From contig JACSZT010000007.1 of the NCBI GenBank assembly GCA_014332815.1, forward strand, positions 355-64,354: DNA of 64,000 nucleotides, given 5' to 3'. Within the stretch, counting starts at the first letter, position 1; each line of letters begins with the position of its first letter. Below are positions 17,007 to 27,278 of the stretch, in pieces. The position numbers were made by a program, and so were the translations under genes. The notes under the pieces were generated by a model. The model had not been told where the DNA came from, did not search any database, and saw nothing but the letters and a program-made list of their open reading frames with translations. The stretch is from Weissella confusa. GTDB lineage: Bacteria; Bacillota; Bacilli; Lactobacillales; Lactobacillaceae.

Positions 17007-19856
17007 TTATTGTACCGCTGCTGCACGGGCGCGATCACGGTCCATAATTGGGCCAAGATATTGACCAGTGTATGACTCTGGTACTGCTGCGATGTCTTCT
17101 GGTGTACCAGTCGCAAGAACCGTTCCACCGCCTTCTCCACCTTCTGGACCCATGTCGATCAACCAGTCGGCTGTCTTAATAACATCCAAATTGTGTTCGA
17201 TAACCAAAACAGTGTTACCACCATCAACAAGGCGCTGCAAAACTTCTAGCAAACGTGAAATGTCATCCACGTGCAAACCAGTCGTTGGCTCATCCAAGAT
17301 GTAGAATGTCTTACCGGTTGACTTACGTTGCAACTCTGATGCCAACTTCATACGCTGTGCTTCACCACCAGACAAAGTCGTGGCTGATTGACCAAGCGTT
17401 ACATACCCAAGACCAACATCAACAATCGTTTGCAACTTGCGACGAATCTTTGGAATTGGTGCAAAGAATTCAACTGCTTGTTCAGCCGTCAAGTTCAACA
17501 CATCAGCAATCGTCAAACCGCGGTAAGTCACTTCCAACGTCTCTGAGTTGTAACGCGTACCGCCACAAACTTCACACGTCACGTAAACGTCCGGCAAGAA
17601 GTTCATTTCAATCTTGATGACACCGTCACCCTTACATGCCTCACAACGACCACCCTTGGTGTTGAATGAGAAACGTCCCTTGTTGTAGCCACGCAACTTG
17701 GCCTCGTTTGTTTGTGCGAACAAGGTACGAATATCGTCAAAGACACCCGTGTACGTTGCTGGGTTAGAACGTGGCGTACGACCGATTGGGCTTTGGTCAA
17801 TATCGACAATCTTGTCAACATTCTCAAAGCCAGTCATCTTCTTGTACTTACCAGGCTTTTCAGAATTGTTGTTCAATTCCATCTTCAACGCACGCTTCAA
17901 AATCGAATTAACCAGCGTTGACTTTCCTGAACCAGACACACCTGTCACGGCCACAAACTTACCCAATGGGAAGTCAACCTTAACGTTCTTCAAGTTATTT
18001 TCAGCAGCGCCAGTGATGGTAATCTTTTGACCATTACCTTCACGGCGTGTTTCGGGAACTGGAATAAACTTCTTTCCTGATAGGTATTGTCCCGTCAATG
18101 AATTTTCATTGGCTTCGATTTCTTCAGGCGTTCCAGTAGCCATAATCTCACCACCGTGATCACCAGCACCAGGTCCGACGTCGATAATGTAATCGGCTGC
18201 CTTCATGGTATCTTCATCGTGTTCAACAACAATCAACGTGTTACCCAAATCACGCATTTGCTTCAACGAATTGATCAAACGGTCATTATCGCGTTGGTGC
18301 AACCCAATTGATGGTTCATCCAAAACATACATAACCCCTGATAGGTTTGAACCAATTTGTGTTGCCAAACGAATACGTTGGGCTTCACCACCAGAAAGCG
18401 TACGAGCAGAACGAGACAACGTTAGATAGTCCAACCCAACGTTCTTCAAGAAGCTCAAACGGTCCGTAATTTCCTTGACGATTGGCTCAGCAATTTGTGA
18501 ATCTTGCTCACCGAACTTAACATCCTTGAAGAAATCCAATTCTTGGTCAACTGGCATTTCTGAAATTTGACCAATGTGCTTGTCACCGACCTTGACTGAC
18601 AAAGCAGCTGGGTTCAAACGGTAACCACCACAAGCAGAGCAAGTTAATTCGTCCATGTAACCGCGCATTTGCTCACGCGTAAAGTCAGAGTTTGACTCAC
18701 GGTAACGACGGTCAATGTTATTCATGACACCTTCGAATGGCAAATCAACGTCACGCACACCACCAAAGTCATTTTCATAGTGGAAGTGGAATGGCTTCAA
18801 ACGAGAACCGTACAAAACCATATCTTGTTGATCAGCAGTCAATTCCTCAAACGGCACATCCATTGGAATGCCAAATTGCTCAGCAAATTGACGCAACATT
18901 TCTGGGTAGTATGAAGAAGAGATTGGGTTCCAGGCAACAATAGCGCCATCAGCCAATGTCTTTGACTTATCTGGAATAACACGGTCAACGTCGACCTCAA
19001 GTGTCATCCCCAATCCACCACAGATTTCACACGCTCCCATGGGTGCGTTGAATGAGAAAAGTTGTGGTTCCAACTTACCAACTGCGAAATCCTTAAGAGC
19101 GCCCGTGTAGTGATCAGAAAATGTGATTGGCTCGCCACCAATGACATCCACCGTCACCACACCATCGGCCATGCGCATTGCTGATTCAAATGATTCGAAC
19201 AAACGGGCACGTGAACCGTCACGCAAAATAATACGATCGACCACGATTGAGATGTCGTGGTACTTGTTCTTATCCAAGTCGAATTCATCGGTCACTTCAT
19301 GCATCTCACCGTCAACGACGACACGCACGAAACCTTCTTTTTGAATACGCTCAAAAGCTGACGCGTGTGAACCACGCTTGTGACGAACGATTGGTGACAA
19401 GACTTGCATACGTGAGCCTTCGTCGAGAGTATCTGTCAAATAGTTCAACATTTGATCAATTGACGTCTTGACGATGGTGCCGTCCTCAGCTGGATCTGGT
19501 TGACCCACGCGGGCGAATAACAAACGATAGTAATCGTTAATTTCAGTCACCGTACCAACCGTTGAACGTGGGTTCTTTGAGGTCGTCTTTTGGTCGATTG
19601 AAATAGCAGGACTCAACCCTTCAATCGCATCCACATCAGGCTTATCCATTTGACCCAAAAATTGACGGGCATAGGCAGACAAACTTTCAACGTAACGACG
19701 TTGCCCTTCGGCATACAGGGTATCAAAAGCTAGCGAACTTTTTCCCGATCCCGACAAACCAGTCATTACCACAAATTTATCACGGGGAATCGCCACGTCA
19801 ACATTTTTCAAATTGTGAGCGCGCGCACCGTGAATGTTAATCCAGTCGTTGGCCAT
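17007..19856 (-). CDS. uvrA: Excinuclease ABC subunit A
   Basis: A 949-aa DNA-damage recognition ATPase. It has two ABC modules with Walker A motifs GLSGSGKSS and GVSGSGKST, two LSGGEAQR signatures, and zinc knuckles CEICGG...CSACGG and CEACKG...CEVCGG. UvrA2 scans DNA and loads UvrB in nucleotide excision repair. uvrB, often adjacent, is not upstream here. The ATG at 19856 has GAAGGAGG before it. Confidence 0.97.
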   Translation of the reverse strand: MANDWINIHGARAHNLKNVDVAIPRDKFVVMTGLSGSGKSSLAFDTLYAEGQRRYVESLSAYARQFLGQMDKPDVDAIEGLSPAISIDQKTTSKNPRSTVGTVTEINDYYRLLFARVGQPDPAEDGTIVKTSIDQMLNYLTDTLDEGSRMQVLSPIVRHKRGSHASAFERIQKEGFVRVVVDGEMHEVTDEFDLDKNKYHDISIVVDRIILRDGSRARLFESFESAMRMADGVVTVDVIGGEPITFSDHYTGALKDFAVGKLEPQLFSFNAPMGACEICGGLGMTLEVDVDRVIPDKSKTLADGAIVAWNPISSSYYPEMLRQFAEQFGIPMDVPFEELTADQQDMVLYGSRLKPFHFHYENDFGGVRDVDLPFEGVMNNIDRRYRESNSDFTREQMRGYMDELTCSACGGYRLNPAALSVKVGDKHIGQISEMPVDQELDFFKDVKFGEQDSQIAEPIVKEITDRLSFLKNVGLDYLTLSRSARTLSGGEAQRIRLATQIGSNLSGVMYVLDEPSIGLHQRDNDRLINSLKQMRDLGNTLIVVEHDEDTMKAADYIIDVGPGAGDHGGEIMATGTPEEIEANENSLTGQYLSGKKFIPVPETRREGNGQKITITGAAENNLKNVKVDFPLGKFVAVTGVSGSGKSTLVNSILKRALKMELNNNSEKPGKYKKMTGFENVDKIVDIDQSPIGRTPRSNPATYTGVFDDIRTLFAQTNEAKLRGYNKGRFSFNTKGGRCEACKGDGVIKIEMNFLPDVYVTCEVCGGTRYNSETLEVTYRGLTIADVLNLTAEQAVEFFAPIPKIRRKLQTIVDVGLGYVTLGQSATTLSGGEAQRMKLASELQRKSTGKTFYILDEPTTGLHVDDISRLLEVLQRLVDGGNTVLVIEHNLDVIKTADWLIDMGPEGGEGGGTVLATGTPEDIAAVPESYTGQYLGPIMDRDRARAAAVQ

Positions 19857-19912
19857 ATATTTGCGGCCTCCTTCATGTAGTTTTAGTTAGTTCTTATTAT
19901 ACCCTGAAAGTC

Positions 19913-19943
19913 AAAAAGGTGTTAGTTATAACCTAACACCTTT
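19913..19943 (-). terminator. Terminator of the 19971 MFS gene
   Basis: AAAGGTGTTAG and CTAACACCTTT stem with Ts on the minus strand. Confidence 0.8.
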
Positions 19944-19970
19944 CTATATCTATTAAATTTAAATAAGTAA

Positions 19971-21371
19971 TTATTCTGTATATGGTTTGTCATTACGCAA
20001 GAAGATTTTGAACCAAACGAAGTTCAACAACCCTAGCACAAGCATAAACAGGAATACATTTCGGGCCCCAACTGCGGTTTGGTGCGCCACACTCGCATGA
20101 TCAGTTGGATTCACGCGTATCAACACTGATGCGATTGTCGTTCCAATTGCCCCTGCGAATTGTTGTGCAGTGTTAAAGATGGCATTACCATCCGCGCGCT
20201 CTGGCAATGACAATTGCGCCAATCCGGCTGTCATAGATGTTCCAAAGGCCAAGTTACGACCCAATGTCATCAACAAGTAGAAAATTGTCATTGAGATAAC
20301 TGTTGCATTCAACGTCATCGCTGACCAAACTGCCATGACGACAACAAACAAAAAGTTTCCAAGCAACAATGGCATCTTAGCTCCGCGGGTGTCGTAAAGA
20401 CGACCGTAGATTGGATTCAACAACGCGCCGGCCAATGAACCCGGCATCAAAGCAAAGCCAGCAATCATCGTACTTGCACCAAGCGTCAATTGTACAAACG
20501 TTGGCACCGCAAAGTTAACCATCAAATTGGTAAACATGTACGTCACATAACCAAGCATCGCAAAGCGCAAAACCTTCACCTTAAAGATACCAAGGTTCAA
20601 GAATTGCTTATTGCTGTGCTTTGAGCGATACAAGAAACCAGCAAACGCCGCTACCGTCAAAACGAATAGCCCGAACATGATGGCATTTACTGAACCGTGC
20701 TCTAGTTGGCTCAATGCCCACAAGAAACTCGTGAAGGCTACCGCCAGCAAAGCAAAACTCAAATAATCGAACTTAAACGCATCGTTACGCGTATGATCCG
20801 TTGGAATAGTCTTATACGTAATCACCAGCGACAAGAAAGCAACCGGCAAAACTAACAAGAAAATCTCACGCCAACCCCAATAATAAGCAACCACTCCTCC
20901 GAAGATTGGTCCAAAGGCAGGCGCTAAAGAGAGAATCATCGTCCCGAAGCCCATGTACTTACCAATTTGTGACATCGGCACATTTTCCAAAATGATATTA
21001 AACACCAATGGCGTAATCACGCCAGTCCCAATCCCCTGAATAATGCGTCCAACCAGTAACAAGGCAAATGAGTGTGACAAGATTGCCACAATATCCCCAA
21101 TCAAAAACGCAATAATGGCAATCATAAAAATCATACGGGGATTGAATTTTGCTTTCAAGAACGCTGACGTTGTCATGACCAATGACACCATGAGCAGATA
21201 GGCTGTGGTTAGCCACTGCACAACGCTAAGCGAAATACCAAATTGTTTCATTAAATCCGGGAACGTAACGTTCATTGACGTTTCCGTCAATATACCCGTA
21301 AACGCCAGAATTCCCGTTCCAACAATTGCCCAAATAATCTTTGGGTCAACTGCTTGTGTGTCTTTTTTCAT
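19971..21371 (-). CDS. MFS exporter, DHA2 (EmrB/QacA) type
   Basis: A 466-aa protein with about 14 hydrophobic segments. It starts as in DHA2 drug/H+ antiporters (IIWAIVGTGILAFTGILTETSMNVTFPDLMKQF), has the motif C-like GIGTGVITPLVFNIILENV and motif A-like turns. It probably exports hydrophobic drugs or metabolites, though substrates cannot be read from sequence. It is transcribed alone with no adjacent TetR or MarR gene. Confidence 0.85.
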   Translation of the reverse strand: MKKDTQAVDPKIIWAIVGTGILAFTGILTETSMNVTFPDLMKQFGISLSVVQWLTTAYLLMVSLVMTTSAFLKAKFNPRMIFMIAIIAFLIGDIVAILSHSFALLLVGRIIQGIGTGVITPLVFNIILENVPMSQIGKYMGFGTMILSLAPAFGPIFGGVVAYYWGWREIFLLVLPVAFLSLVITYKTIPTDHTRNDAFKFDYLSFALLAVAFTSFLWALSQLEHGSVNAIMFGLFVLTVAAFAGFLYRSKHSNKQFLNLGIFKVKVLRFAMLGYVTYMFTNLMVNFAVPTFVQLTLGASTMIAGFALMPGSLAGALLNPIYGRLYDTRGAKMPLLLGNFLFVVVMAVWSAMTLNATVISMTIFYLLMTLGRNLAFGTSMTAGLAQLSLPERADGNAIFNTAQQFAGAIGTTIASVLIRVNPTDHASVAHQTAVGARNVFLFMLVLGLLNFVWFKIFLRNDKPYTE

Positions 21372-21499
21372 ATATCTACTCCCATCAATACAATACGTTT
21401 AGTTTGTCATATTTACCCACTCGGTACAAGGTTCCTTTTCAAAACCGTCCGAATTCACGTATAATAGAAATATTGAAATTTAGTTGGAGGGAAACAGGC

Positions 21500-21790
21500 A
21501 TGCATCATCCAGTCGCAAAGCCATGGTCAATCAAGTGGATTGCCCAGCACATCGCATCATTCATTTTGCTTACCGGTGCCGTGTTAGCGGCAGCAATTGC
21601 TTTGACAGCCTTAATTATTGGTATCGAAGAACTGATTGCCTTAGTTGTTGTACAACGTCCAATCAACACTTACACAAACGTTTACGGTAACGCTCTCCAA
21701 ACCGTTTTGTGGCACTTCTTGATTGTGTTCTCCTTGGTTTCTTTCTGGTCAGCCGTGGATACATTCATTCCGGCACCACCTAAAAAATAA
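21500..21790 (+). CDS. 96-aa membrane protein of unknown function
   Basis: Starts MHHPVAKPWS at ATG 21500, seven bases after GGAGGG; longer upstream frames lack a signal. Two hydrophobic segments (about 18-45 and 70-90) flank a short loop. A TATAAT at 21460-21465 gives it its own promoter and it ends at a terminator shared with the convergent PAP2 gene. No family is recognised. Confidence 0.7.
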   Translation: MHHPVAKPWSIKWIAQHIASFILLTGAVLAAAIALTALIIGIEELIALVVVQRPINTYTNVYGNALQTVLWHFLIVFSLVSFWSAVDTFIPAPPKK

Positions 21791-21794
21791 GATT

Positions 21795-21836
21795 AAAAAC
21801 CCGTTCCTGAACCACATGTGTTCAAGAACGGGTTTT
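21795..21836. terminator. Bidirectional terminator
   Basis: AAAACCCGTTC pairs with GAACGGGTTTT, between the 96-aa gene and the PAP2 gene. Confidence 0.8.
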
Positions 21837-21840
21837 CATT

Positions 21841-22467
21841 TTACTTTAGTTTTTGCGGTTGCAATACAACTGTCGTGGCCGTCAACATCACCATCAAGCC
21901 GAGCAACAAACCAGCCGTCACATCACTTGGATAATGTACGCCTAGATAAACACGACTGATTGGTAGCAATACAATCTCCGCTGCCAACACCAGCATGACA
22001 AGCATTTTTAGCCAACGCCGGCGCAAGTAGAAAAACGCCAACACTAACAGAGCGCCATAAAACGCCACGGCATTAACCGAATGTCCTGATGGAAAAGAAA
22101 AACCACTCTCAGGAATAATCCGATCAACCATTGGGCGTGGGCGTTGGACAATTGTCTTAATGATTTTCATTAACACGGTTGAGCCAATCACACTTGTTGC
22201 GATATACGCTGCAATACGCCAACGACGACGCAGTGCGGCAATAATCACCACAATTGCTGTCAAAACAACCCCAGTCGCCGGTTGCGCGAAGAACGTCACC
22301 GCCTTAAAAAGTGCGGTCTTTGTTGCACTAAAGTGGCGAATCAAGGCCACGCCACTTTCATCATAAGCCGTTACCCAGCTTGCATGTTGCATGACACCCA
22401 GCGTCAAAACAACAAATAAGACTGCCGCAAGCACGCTAATGCCTGTTGCAAGTTTCTTGTGCCACAT
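21841..22467 (-). CDS. PAP2-family membrane phosphatase
   Basis: A 208-aa protein with six hydrophobic segments and the three phosphatase motifs KTIVQRPRP, PSGHS and SRVYLGVHYPSDV, with the catalytic His in the last two. Members dephosphorylate undecaprenyl pyrophosphate or phosphatidylglycerol phosphate on the outer face of the membrane. It follows the HerA-like ATPase by 14 bases and ends the small operon 21841-23842. The substrate is not decidable here. Confidence 0.85.
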   Translation of the reverse strand: MWHKKLATGISVLAAVLFVVLTLGVMQHASWVTAYDESGVALIRHFSATKTALFKAVTFFAQPATGVVLTAIVVIIAALRRRWRIAAYIATSVIGSTVLMKIIKTIVQRPRPMVDRIIPESGFSFPSGHSVNAVAFYGALLVLAFFYLRRRWLKMLVMLVLAAEIVLLPISRVYLGVHYPSDVTAGLLLGLMVMLTATTVVLQPQKLK

Positions 22468-22481
22468 CTCTATAATCCTCT

Positions 22482-23657
22482 CTAGAAAAACCTTGGTGAG
22501 GCGGTGCGATGTTGCATTTCAGGAATCATCATGACGTGCAATTCATGCGCCGGCACATAATTTATCCCGCTCAAAATAGCTTCACCCACGCCTTGCTCGG
22601 CAATCCGCTTTGCCATTGGGACGAGGCTTGGCAAATTCGCCACATCATCCATCGTATTCAATCGATGAATCAAATAATTACCAAACTGACCTAATAATTG
22701 GGCCGGCAAATCCAAAGGGCTTTGCGTCGTCAGCATCAAATACAGGCCAGCCTTGCGTCCCTCGCGCGCGACACGGAAAATACCATCACTCGCTAAATCC
22801 GCCTCACTCAAATAACGATGCGCCTCGTCAATCAACACTGTTACCGGTAAGGTGTTTGATAACGTTTGATTAAGGCGCAAAAGAGACGTCATCAATAATG
22901 ACACAATAACCTTACCCAAACCTAAATCATCGGCGTAATCAGAAACGTCAATCACCAAAAACTTATGTGAGCTCCGTTGTGTGCTGAACAACTGCATTAA
23001 GTACATCACATCAGTTCGCATCGCCACCGAAGTGTCACGCTCGCGTTGTGGTAGATTCAGCAATTTTTGAAAACGGGCATCCGCCACCAAGCGGGTCATG
23101 CGACGCACGATTGGTAACAACTTACGAAATGCCTCATGGTCAACTTCTTGACCAATTAAATCAAAGTCATCAACCGGCACTGCGAATTCTTGTTGTAATT
23201 GCGCTGGCAAAAGTGTCATATCAGCCGGCTGTGGATAGTGATACAACTTGCCCAGCAACTGTTCATGTACAGTCCACTCGCGACCGACTTTGCCGTAAAT
23301 GCCGGGTTGCTTCACAACATTCATCTGTAACTTCAAACTTTGCCAAGCGTCTGCCACCTTTTCGACATCACTCGCCTCAGTTGCCCCGAAAAAGCTCGCC
23401 AATTCAGTTCCCGTCAACCGTTCATAATCAATGAACGCATTACGCCCCAACTTCGCAACAACGGCATTGGGCAGCGTCGTATACTCCCCTGTCGGATCAA
23501 TGATAATCGTTGATTGATTTGCGTCTAACAAGCCATGCAAAATTGTCACGGCACTGGTTGATTTACCACTACCAGTTGCCCCTGTAATCAATAAATGTTG
23601 GCGTAAAAGATCGTCAGCTGGGGTTGAGAATTCACTTGTCAGTTGAACATCTACCAT
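22482..23657 (-). CDS. HerA-like hexameric ATPase (DUF87)
   Basis: A 391-aa P-loop ATPase: Walker A GATGSGKST (about 26-34), IIIDPTGEY, Walker B VTVLIDEAHRYL, and an arginine-finger segment REGRKAGLYLMLTTQSPLDLP, all typical of the HerA/FtsK superfamily. In archaea HerA works with the nuclease NurA in end resection; bacterial relatives often pair with nucleases in defence. No NurA gene is adjacent. It sits between a 58-aa membrane protein and a PAP2 phosphatase, which is an unusual setting. A VirB4-like pump role is less likely from length. Confidence 0.8.
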   Translation of the reverse strand: MVDVQLTSEFSTPADDLLRQHLLITGATGSGKSTSAVTILHGLLDANQSTIIIDPTGEYTTLPNAVVAKLGRNAFIDYERLTGTELASFFGATEASDVEKVADAWQSLKLQMNVVKQPGIYGKVGREWTVHEQLLGKLYHYPQPADMTLLPAQLQQEFAVPVDDFDLIGQEVDHEAFRKLLPIVRRMTRLVADARFQKLLNLPQRERDTSVAMRTDVMYLMQLFSTQRSSHKFLVIDVSDYADDLGLGKVIVSLLMTSLLRLNQTLSNTLPVTVLIDEAHRYLSEADLASDGIFRVAREGRKAGLYLMLTTQSPLDLPAQLLGQFGNYLIHRLNTMDDVANLPSLVPMAKRIAEQGVGEAILSGINYVPAHELHVMMIPEMQHRTASPRFF

Positions 23658-23665
23658 CAGAATGC

Positions 23666-23842
23666 CTACTTCTTAGCCTTTTTGAAATATGGTGCGACCG
23701 CTTGGACAAGCGTAATCCACACGACGGCGAAAACTACCAAGCCAATCAACACCCCAACGGTTTGACCAAACTCAGTAAAGGCCAGTTGTGAAGCCAACAT
23801 GATTGGCAATAATTCAATAATTAGTAACACGAAACGATTCAT
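23666..23842 (-). CDS. 58-aa two-helix membrane protein
   Basis: Starts MNRFVLLIIE at ATG 23842, eight bases after GAGGGG; an ATG two codons earlier is too close. Two transmembrane helices (about 3-24 and 29-48) are followed by a basic tail (FKKAKK). The HerA-like ATPase gene begins eight bases after its stop, so they are co-transcribed. Function is unknown. Confidence 0.7.
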   Translation of the reverse strand: MNRFVLLIIELLPIMLASQLAFTEFGQTVGVLIGLVVFAVVWITLVQAVAPYFKKAKK

Positions 23843-23888
23843 AATCATAACCCCTCAATATCTATCTGTCGTAGTACCAGTATACAAG

Positions 23889-23916
23889 AAAAGACGCCCT
23901 AAGATGGACGCCTTTT
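23889..23916 (-). terminator. alpha-glucosidase terminator
   Basis: As RNA on the minus strand AAGGCGUCC pairs with GGGCGUCUU using two G-U pairs, followed by Us. Confidence 0.6.
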
Positions 23917-23925
23917 GGAAACTCT

Positions 23926-25608
23926 TTACTTCACACCCAACACAATCGCCGTATATGGTGGCAATTGGAAACGATGACCACGTTGCGTCACCGCACCTGC
24001 TTTGCACAGCACTTCGCCCGGTTGCGTGAGTGACACGCGGTTTGGCTGCTCGCTCAAGTTGATGACAACCGTCAATAAGCGTCCACCCAAACGACGTTGG
24101 TAAGCAATGACATCAGCCGGCATCCCCGACAATGGGTAGAACTCGCCTGACACAATCAAGTCACGCCAAAGTGGATTCTGGCGCAATTGCCCCAGCGCTT
24201 GGTAACAATGAAGCACTGAGTCTGAGTTAGCTAGTTCCGTTTGCACATCAACACCGTCACGATCATCCCCCATCGCTAACCAAGGCACTTGGTCAGAAAA
24301 GCCCCCAAACTCATCCGGCGTCCATTGCATGGGTACACGACCATTGTCACGTGACTTCTTGTTAATCACGTCTAGGGCTTCAGCTTCAGTCAACCCCCCC
24401 TGTAATGCCATCTCGTAGTTGTTAATTGATGAGACATCGTTAAAGTCATCAATACTCTCACGATTAAAGTTCTTCATGCCCAGTTCTTGCCCTTGATAAA
24501 TCACGGGCACCCCTGGCAAGAAGTAGTACATCGTTGCTAGGGTCTTCGCTGCCGTTTCCGTGCGGTAAGCCGCATTCGAAATCAGCTTTGACAAAACACG
24601 CGGTTGATCGTGGTTCTCCAAAACGTTACCGAGGTAGCCCTCAATCTCATGGACCTGCTTTTGCGAGTTAAACATGCGCTCACGCAAATCGGTCGTCGTC
24701 CATTCTGAACGGCCACGGTACCACTCATCCGTGTTTTCAACTTCAATGTTCATATATGAGAAGTCAAAAATCATTGAGAAATAGCCATCTGGTCCGATGT
24801 ACTTATGCAAATCCTCATCAGGTACACCATACGCCTCACCAATTGTGACCGCGTCGTACTTGGCAAACGTTTCGGCCTTCAACTCACTCAAAAAGTCATC
24901 GATACCTGGGCGGTTTTGCCCCTTCTTAAGGACCGACACCAATCCATCCGGACCGTCACTTGGCAAACTTGCCCAGTCCAAATCCTTCTTCAAGTGCGTA
25001 ATGGCATCAATTCGGAAACCGGCAACGCCCATCTCCAACCACCAATTAATCATGTCGTAAATGTCACGACGCATGGCTGGGTTTTCCCAGTTCAAATCAG
25101 GTTGCTCTGGCGCAAAACTGTGGAAGTAGTACGTGCCAGGTTCCCCGGGCACTTCGGTCCACGTTGACCCACCAAACAGACTACGCCAATTATTTGGCAC
25201 TTGCCCGTCAGCCGGCGTCTTGAAAATGTAGTAATCACGGTACGGACTCTGCTTATCCGCTAACGCTGCCTGGAACCACTCATGTTCGTCTGATGTGTGA
25301 TTCACGACCAAGTCCATGATAATTTTCATACCACGCTTGTTAGCCTCGGCCAATAATTCTTTGAAATCAGCCATCGAGCCAAACTGTGGATCAATATCTT
25401 GATAGTCAGAGATGTCATACCCCATATCGACCATCGGTGACTTGTAAACTGGTGAGACCCAAATCATCGTGACCCCCAAATCACGAATATAGTCTAATCG
25501 TGAAATAATGCCGCGGATATCGCCAATCCCGTCGTGGTTTGAATCTTGAAATGAACGTGGATAGACTTGATACACAACTTCGTCTAACCACCATGGTTGC
25601 TCTGCCAT
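23926..25608 (-). CDS. GH13 alpha-glucosidase (oligo-1,6-glucosidase-like)
   Basis: A 560-aa cytosolic glycoside hydrolase. N-terminal WWLDEVVYQVYPRSFQDSNHDGIGDIRGI is diagnostic for the oligo-1,6-glucosidase subfamily of GH13. The catalytic Asp is in GFRIDAITHLKKD, the acid/base Glu in TIGEAYG, and the transition-state Asp in ENHDQPR. It hydrolyses terminal alpha-glucosides from isomalto- or maltooligosaccharides. The residue after the nucleophile is Ala; 1,6-specific enzymes usually have Val there, so alpha-1,4 or mixed activity is possible. A perfect cre site lies 86 bases upstream. Confidence 0.88.
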   Translation of the reverse strand: MAEQPWWLDEVVYQVYPRSFQDSNHDGIGDIRGIISRLDYIRDLGVTMIWVSPVYKSPMVDMGYDISDYQDIDPQFGSMADFKELLAEANKRGMKIIMDLVVNHTSDEHEWFQAALADKQSPYRDYYIFKTPADGQVPNNWRSLFGGSTWTEVPGEPGTYYFHSFAPEQPDLNWENPAMRRDIYDMINWWLEMGVAGFRIDAITHLKKDLDWASLPSDGPDGLVSVLKKGQNRPGIDDFLSELKAETFAKYDAVTIGEAYGVPDEDLHKYIGPDGYFSMIFDFSYMNIEVENTDEWYRGRSEWTTTDLRERMFNSQKQVHEIEGYLGNVLENHDQPRVLSKLISNAAYRTETAAKTLATMYYFLPGVPVIYQGQELGMKNFNRESIDDFNDVSSINNYEMALQGGLTEAEALDVINKKSRDNGRVPMQWTPDEFGGFSDQVPWLAMGDDRDGVDVQTELANSDSVLHCYQALGQLRQNPLWRDLIVSGEFYPLSGMPADVIAYQRRLGGRLLTVVINLSEQPNRVSLTQPGEVLCKAGAVTQRGHRFQLPPYTAIVLGVK

Positions 25609-25693
25609 ACTATTACTCCCCTAAAAAATAGTTATTTGCAGGTTTAATATACCGAACCGCTACGCATTCATGCAACAAATCACCCTCATTTTA

Positions 25694-25707
25694 TGAAAAC
25701 GTTTGCA
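25694..25707. promoter_or_regulatory. CcpA cre site
   Basis: TGAAAACGTTTGCA matches the cre consensus TGWAARCGYTWNCW at every position. It lies between the divergent alpha-glucosidase and aldo/keto reductase genes and most likely gives glucose repression of the former. Confidence 0.8.
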
Positions 25708-25757
25708 TTTAGATTTAATCCGTGCGAAAGTTAATGTCATAGGAGGGACTATTGCAC

Positions 25758-26603
25758 ATGACATTAAACATTCCAACACTAACATTAAACGACGGTCATC
25801 CACTACCCGTACTCGGACTTGGGACTTACCAAATCCGCGGCGGCGAGGGGATGCAACAAATTTTGGCAGCCATTCAAAGCGGTTACCGCTTGATTGACTC
25901 AGCTACCAACTACGACAACGAGGGTATCGTGGGCGAAGCAATTCGTCGCTCAGGTATTCCCCGCTCTGAATTTTTCATCACGTCAAAGTTGCCTGGTAAG
26001 TACCACGGCTACGAAGATGCTTTGATGGCGGTGCAAGAATCATTGGCACGTATGGGGCTTGATTACTTCGACTTGTTCATCATTCACTGGCCATTGCCTA
26101 AGCGTGATAAGTATGTTGAAGCTTGGCAAGCCTTGGTCACGGCGCAAAAGCTTGGTTTGATTCGCTCAATCGGTGTCTCTAATTTTGAACCAGAGCACCT
26201 TGACCGCATCATTGCTGAAACTGGCGTGACACCAGCCGTTAACCAAATCGAAATCCACCCTTACTGGGTACAAGAGCAAAACCTACTTGAAAACGAGAAG
26301 CGTGGTATTTTGGTTGAGGCTTGGAGTCCACTTGGTCGTGGTAGCGCGTCAATGCGTGAACAAGTTGTGATTGATATCGCCAACAAGTATGGTAAGACTC
26401 CAAGTCAAATCATCACCCGTTGGCATATTGACCGTGGCATCGTGCCAATCTTGCGTTCAACGAACCCTGTGCACCAACGCGAAAACGCTGCGGTGTTCGA
26501 TTTTGCGTTGACCACTGATGAAATCGCTACGATTAACGGGTTGAATAAGCCTGACGGTCGCATTGATGGTCAAGATCCAAACGAATACGAAGAATTTGAA
26601 TAA
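25758..26603 (+). CDS. Aldo/keto reductase
   Basis: A 281-aa NADPH-dependent (beta/alpha)8 enzyme of the 2,5-diketo-D-gluconate reductase type. The catalytic tetrad is visible: D in RLIDSATNYDNE with Y four residues later, K in FITSKL, H in FIIHWP; the cofactor motif RSIGVSNF is present. It reduces aldehydes or ketones; the physiological substrate is unknown. The ATG at 25758 lies ten bases after AGGAGGG and is preferred over a TTG two codons earlier. Confidence 0.9.
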   Translation: MTLNIPTLTLNDGHPLPVLGLGTYQIRGGEGMQQILAAIQSGYRLIDSATNYDNEGIVGEAIRRSGIPRSEFFITSKLPGKYHGYEDALMAVQESLARMGLDYFDLFIIHWPLPKRDKYVEAWQALVTAQKLGLIRSIGVSNFEPEHLDRIIAETGVTPAVNQIEIHPYWVQEQNLLENEKRGILVEAWSPLGRGSASMREQVVIDIANKYGKTPSQIITRWHIDRGIVPILRSTNPVHQRENAAVFDFALTTDEIATINGLNKPDGRIDGQDPNEYEEFE

Positions 26604-26606
26604 TAA

Positions 26607-26644
26607 ACAAGCCGACCTGGTTATAAATCAGGTCGGCTTGTTTT
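26607..26644. terminator. Bidirectional terminator
   Basis: AACAAGCCGACCTG pairs perfectly with CAGGTCGGCTTGTT between convergent genes. Confidence 0.9.
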
Positions 26645-27221
26645 ATTTCTTTAAGATATCTGCGACACGTTTTTGTAGTGCGGGCACGACGTCCGTTTCA
26701 AACCACGGATTCTTGGCAAGCCAGATGTTGTTGAGTGGTGATGGGTGCGCCAACGGCAAATACCGTGGCCCAAAATCCGCGAATCGATGCACCACACTGG
26801 TTAACGATTCGCTCGCTTTGATTGGCAAATAGTGCTGTTGCGCATATTTTCCGGCCAGCAAAATCAATTCGACATCCGGCATCGTATCAAGTAGTCGTTG
26901 GTGCCATTCACCCGCCACAAATTTACGCGGTGGCAAATCACCGCTCTTCCCCTTGCCTGGAAAATAGAAATCCATCGGCAGCACGCCAATTAAACCAGAG
27001 TCGTAGAAGGTTGTCCGGTCGATGCCCATCCACTCACGTAATCGATCACCACTTTTATCATTGAACGAAATCCCAGTTTGCTCGACAACTGCGCCCGGTG
27101 CTTGGCCAATAATCAATATTTTCACGGTTGGCGCAATCATATAAATCGGCTCAAGTCCGCGCGATGTAAACGACGCATTACGTGAATCAGCCATTATTTC
27201 CTGTTTTAAATCCACAACCAT
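26643..27221 (-). CDS. Uracil-DNA glycosylase superfamily protein
   Basis: About 192 aa. The motif ILIIGQAPG with the following FNDKSGDRLREWMGI and the C-terminal LAHPSPLNN match the UDG superfamily (motifs 1 and 2 with His). Members remove uracil or related bases from DNA; this short group is poorly characterised. The start is uncertain: ATG 27221 is only two bases from GGAGG, a GTG at 27215 is ideally spaced, and ATG 27188 also begins a good protein. Confidence 0.8.
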   Translation of the reverse strand: MVVDLKQEIMADSRNASFTSRGLEPIYMIAPTVKILIIGQAPGAVVEQTGISFNDKSGDRLREWMGIDRTTFYDSGLIGVLPMDFYFPGKGKSGDLPPRKFVAGEWHQRLLDTMPDVELILLAGKYAQQHYLPIKASESLTSVVHRFADFGPRYLPLAHPSPLNNIWLAKNPWFETDVVPALQKRVADILKK

Positions 27222-27228
27222 TACCTCC

Positions 27229-27263
27229 AAAAAAATCGGTACTACATTAATTGTAGTACCGAT
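27229..27263 (-). terminator. Pyruvate oxidase terminator
   Basis: Perfect 12-bp stem ATCGGTACTACA / TGTAGTACCGAT followed by seven Ts on the minus strand. Confidence 0.9.
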
Positions 27264-27278
27264 TCGTATTAACTGTGT

